A stretch of 8,409 nucleotides of DNA, taken from an uncultured bacterium (GTDB lineage: Bacteria > Bacillota > Clostridia > Christensenellales > Pumilibacteraceae). The stretch is taken from assembly GCA_949747725.1 (NCBI GenBank), contig CATKFJ010000253.1:1-8409 (forward strand). Reading direction: 5' to 3'. The position numbers and the translations under genes were made by a program. This document shows positions 6,469-8,409 of this stretch, in pieces. Each line of letters begins with the position of its first letter. The first letter of the stretch is position 1. The notes under the pieces were generated by a model that saw only the letters and a program-made list of their open reading frames with translations, had not been told where the DNA came from and searched no databases.

Positions 6469-6497
6469 AGTATATCACACTATCGCACGCATTGCAA
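6469..6497 (-). promoter_or_regulatory. SigA-type promoter for the dCMP deaminase unit
   Basis: On the minus strand, TTGCAA (6492-6497), a 17-base spacer (6475-6491) and TATACT (6469-6474) are present, with TGA directly before the -10 (extended -10 motif TGn). The predicted start is near 6462, about 30 bases before the ATG. The -35 begins seven bases after the stop codon of the calcium ATPase gene, and no terminator hairpin lies between them. Confidence 0.75.
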
Positions 6498-6503
6498 TAA
6501 CTT

Positions 6504-8409
6504 TCATAACTTTTCTCCGACTAATTTACTCTCTTTCTTATGCCCGAATTTTCTCATAAATAGTTTGACAAATTCAACTGCCGGTATTATAGAGAACGAA
6601 CACAATATCACGGTTAACCACTGCATGCCGTTCAGCCATTGCAAAGCGAATATATCGTGAGTGGCAGGCAAACAAGCAAGCCCTACGGTAAGCGCCGCTC
6701 CTACAAAGAACGAAACAAACAACAGCTTGTTTTTAAAGAAGTTCTTACTAAAAATACTGCCGATGATACTGCGCGCATTAAAGCTATGGAACAATTGTAC
6801 CAAGCATAACGTCAAGAATGCCATAGTCGTTCCCACTTCGTGTCCCCAGCCCGTAAACGCGCAACCGAGGAACACGCCGAGTACTATTATCGTTTGGAAA
6901 ATGCCTTGATAAATTATATTCGCGCCCACCTTACCCGAAAACAGGCTGTCTTCGGCATTACGCGGCGGCAACGACATTACATCGGTTTCGGGCGGTTCCA
7001 TCCCGAGCGCAAGAGCCGGCAAACTGTCCGTGACCAGATTGACCCATAATATCTGTATAGGCAGCAAGAATACATACGCGTCCTTAGTGAACGCGAATAT
7101 TATTGTTGCAAAAAACAAAGACAGCACTTCCGATAAATTGGCGGCAAGCAGATACTGTATGGTTTTCTGCATGTTTACAAATATTGTTCTACCCTCTTTT
7201 ACGGCAGTTACTATCGTTGCGAAATTATCGTCGGCAAGCACCATGTCCGCCGCATCCTTTGTTACTTCGGTACCTGTTATACCCATACCCACACCGATAT
7301 CGGCGGTCTTTATGCTCGGAGCGTCATTCACGCCGTCGCCCGTCATTGCAACTATCATGCCGTTGTCTTTCCACGCCTTGACGATACGCACTTTATGTTC
7401 GGGCGAAACCCGAGCGTAAACGCGAAGTTTTTTTACGCGACGATTAAGCTCATCATCGGACATTTTTTGAAGCTCTGCGCCGGTGATAGTCTGTTTGACG
7501 TCGTTGCAAATTCCGAGCGCGGACGAAATCGCAAATGCGGTATTACGGTTATCGCCCGTTATCATTACGACTTCTATACCGGCGCTCTTGCACAATCGCA
7601 CCGATTCTTTAACTTCTTCGCGCGGAGGATCTATCATTCCGGACAGTCCGATAAATATCAGATCGCTCTCATATTGCGCAGTTGCCGCGCCGTTTTTGGG
7701 TTTATATGCGTACGCAAGCACGCGCAACGCTCCGTCCGCCATTCTTTTATTGGCAGACAAGATCTCCGTTATATCCTTTTGCGTTATAGGTCGAACGGTC
7801 GTTCCGTCGAGTATAACCTCGCAACCCTTAATAGGTTCGTCCGCCGCGCCCTTGGTGTAAATCGTATCGCCGCTCTTCTCTCGATTTACGGTAGTCATAA
7901 GCTTTCGTTCGGAATCAAACGGAATCTCGTCTATTCGCGGACAAATATTATCGAGAACAAGCTTTTCGACGCCGTTGTTATGCGCGTACATAACAAGCGC
8001 GGTTTCCGTAGGATCGCCCATAGTCGTTATATTTGCACCGTCCGGCTTGACTACGGTATCGTTACATAAACTCATGCACTTAAGCATGCGAGACACCGAG
8101 TCGCTCGACATATTCGGCGAAAACGTACCGCATGCAAAGATTTGGGTGACCGTCATCTTATTCAAGGTCAAAGTGCCTGTCTTATCGGAACATATAACAT
8201 TAGTGCTTCCGAGTGTTTCCACCGCAGGCAGTTTTTTGATTATAGCATTCTTTTTGGACAGCCTTTGCACGCCGAGCGCGAGAATTATGGTAATTACCGC
8301 AGTCAAACTTTCGGGTATTGCCGCAACGGCAATTGCCACCGACGACATAAAGTTTTCTATAAGCGGGTTGTGTTTGAAAAATACGCCGAAAGCAAATATT
8401 ATTACGGCA
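6504..8409 (-). CDS. P2A-type calcium-transporting ATPase (N-terminal part beyond the window)
   Basis: This pump uses ATP to export cations, most likely Ca2+, across the cell membrane. The reading frame is open to the window edge: 20 codons precede the internal ATG at 8348, so 634 C-terminal residues are visible. About 230-270 residues (helices M1-M3 and the actuator domain) should lie outside. Numbering from the internal Met: M4 has VAAIPES (8-14). The phosphorylated Asp55 is in SDKTGTLT. The nucleotide domain has FDSERK (144-149) and KGA (166-168). Hinge motifs are TGD (264-266) and GDGVNDAP (337-344). M5 has NLSE (404-407), M6 has NLVTD (437-441), and M8 has VQLFHSFNAR. The VAAIPE, N..E and N..TD motifs are those of SERCA-like calcium pumps, not of P1B metal or potassium pumps. 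PEGLP of SERCA reads PESLT here. The C-terminus is short and lysine-rich. Lack of the N-terminus is a window effect and not a truncation. Confidence 0.95.
   Translation of the reverse strand, partial: AVIIFAFGVFFKHNPLIENFMSSVAIAVAAIPESLTAVITIILALGVQRLSKKNAIIKKLPAVETLGSTNVICSDKTGTLTLNKMTVTQIFACGTFSPNMSSDSVSRMLKCMSLCNDTVVKPDGANITTMGDPTETALVMYAHNNGVEKLVLDNICPRIDEIPFDSERKLMTTVNREKSGDTIYTKGAADEPIKGCEVILDGTTVRPITQKDITEILSANKRMADGALRVLAYAYKPKNGAATAQYESDLIFIGLSGMIDPPREEVKESVRLCKSAGIEVVMITGDNRNTAFAISSALGICNDVKQTITGAELQKMSDDELNRRVKKLRVYARVSPEHKVRIVKAWKDNGMIVAMTGDGVNDAPSIKTADIGVGMGITGTEVTKDAADMVLADDNFATIVTAVKEGRTIFVNMQKTIQYLLAANLSEVLSLFFATIIFAFTKDAYVFLLPIQILWVNLVTDSLPALALGMEPPETDVMSLPPRNAEDSLFSGKVGANIIYQGIFQTIIVLGVFLGCAFTGWGHEVGTTMAFLTLCLVQLFHSFNARSIIGSIFSKNFFKNKLLFVSFFVGAALTVGLACLPATHDIFALQWLNGMQWLTVILCSFSIIPAVEFVKLFMRKFGHKKESKLVGEKL

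Noticed and set aside
8302..8308. Isolated AGTCAAA/TTTGAC half-sites within the calcium ATPase gene (also near 6563 and 7484).
   Set aside because: They are single heptamers inside coding sequence without a correctly spaced partner, so they are not CtsR boxes.
1..8409. CRISPR arrays, tRNA or rRNA genes, insertion sequences, riboswitches, or a defence or biosynthetic system.
   Set aside because: Nearly the whole window is covered by recognised housekeeping and stress genes; intergenic gaps are all under 190 bases and explained by promoters, an operator and a terminator, with no RNA gene or mobile-element signature seen.

Overview
The window looks like Bacillota (Firmicutes), probably a clostridial-type lineage. 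Reasons: it carries the complete ctsR-mcsA-mcsB-clpC heat-shock operon, which is essentially restricted to low-GC Gram-positives; it has a long-form ribosome hibernation factor; its ribosome binding sites are strong (GGAGG type); and its promoters are SigA-like with 17-base spacers. The genus cannot be read from the sequence. Base composition is moderate and looks even across genes, with frequent ATA isoleucine codons, and there is no sign of a mobile element or recent transfer. Every gene lies on the minus strand, so transcription runs from high to low coordinates.

Reading in the direction of transcription: (1) 8409-6504 is the C-terminal two thirds of a P2A-type calcium-transporting ATPase, cut by the window edge. 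(2) 6497-6469 is a SigA-type promoter for a two-gene unit, a dCMP deaminase (6431-5943) followed by a small zinc-ribbon membrane protein of unknown function (5910-5365). The unit closes with a textbook rho-independent terminator (5338-5301). (3) Twenty bases further on is a perfect-consensus promoter (TTGACA-17-TATAAT), followed immediately by a CtsR operator. This drives the tightly packed operon ctsR (5176-4679), mcsA (4656-4144), mcsB (4141-3137) and clpC (3116-615). (4) A 91-base gap holds a second SigA-type promoter with an extended -10 for hpf (523 to beyond position 1), which is cut by the left edge.

How the genes work together: CtsR represses its own operon by binding tandem GTCAAA half-sites just downstream of the transcription start. 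McsB, activated by McsA, phosphorylates arginines on CtsR and on misfolded proteins, and ClpC with ClpP (not in this window) degrades the tagged proteins. HPF protects idle ribosomes as 100S dimers in stress or stationary phase, so the left half of the window is a protein and ribosome stress cluster. The dCMP deaminase (dTTP precursor supply) and the calcium pump are housekeeping neighbours.

I found no previously undescribed system. The points most worth a second look are the three-half-site CtsR operator, the divergence of the ClpC N-domain at positions that bind phosphoarginine in Bacillus subtilis while McsB keeps its own phosphoarginine motif, the ClpC-HPF adjacency, and the ion-site composition of the calcium pump. 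Alignments to known families were made from memory and by eye.
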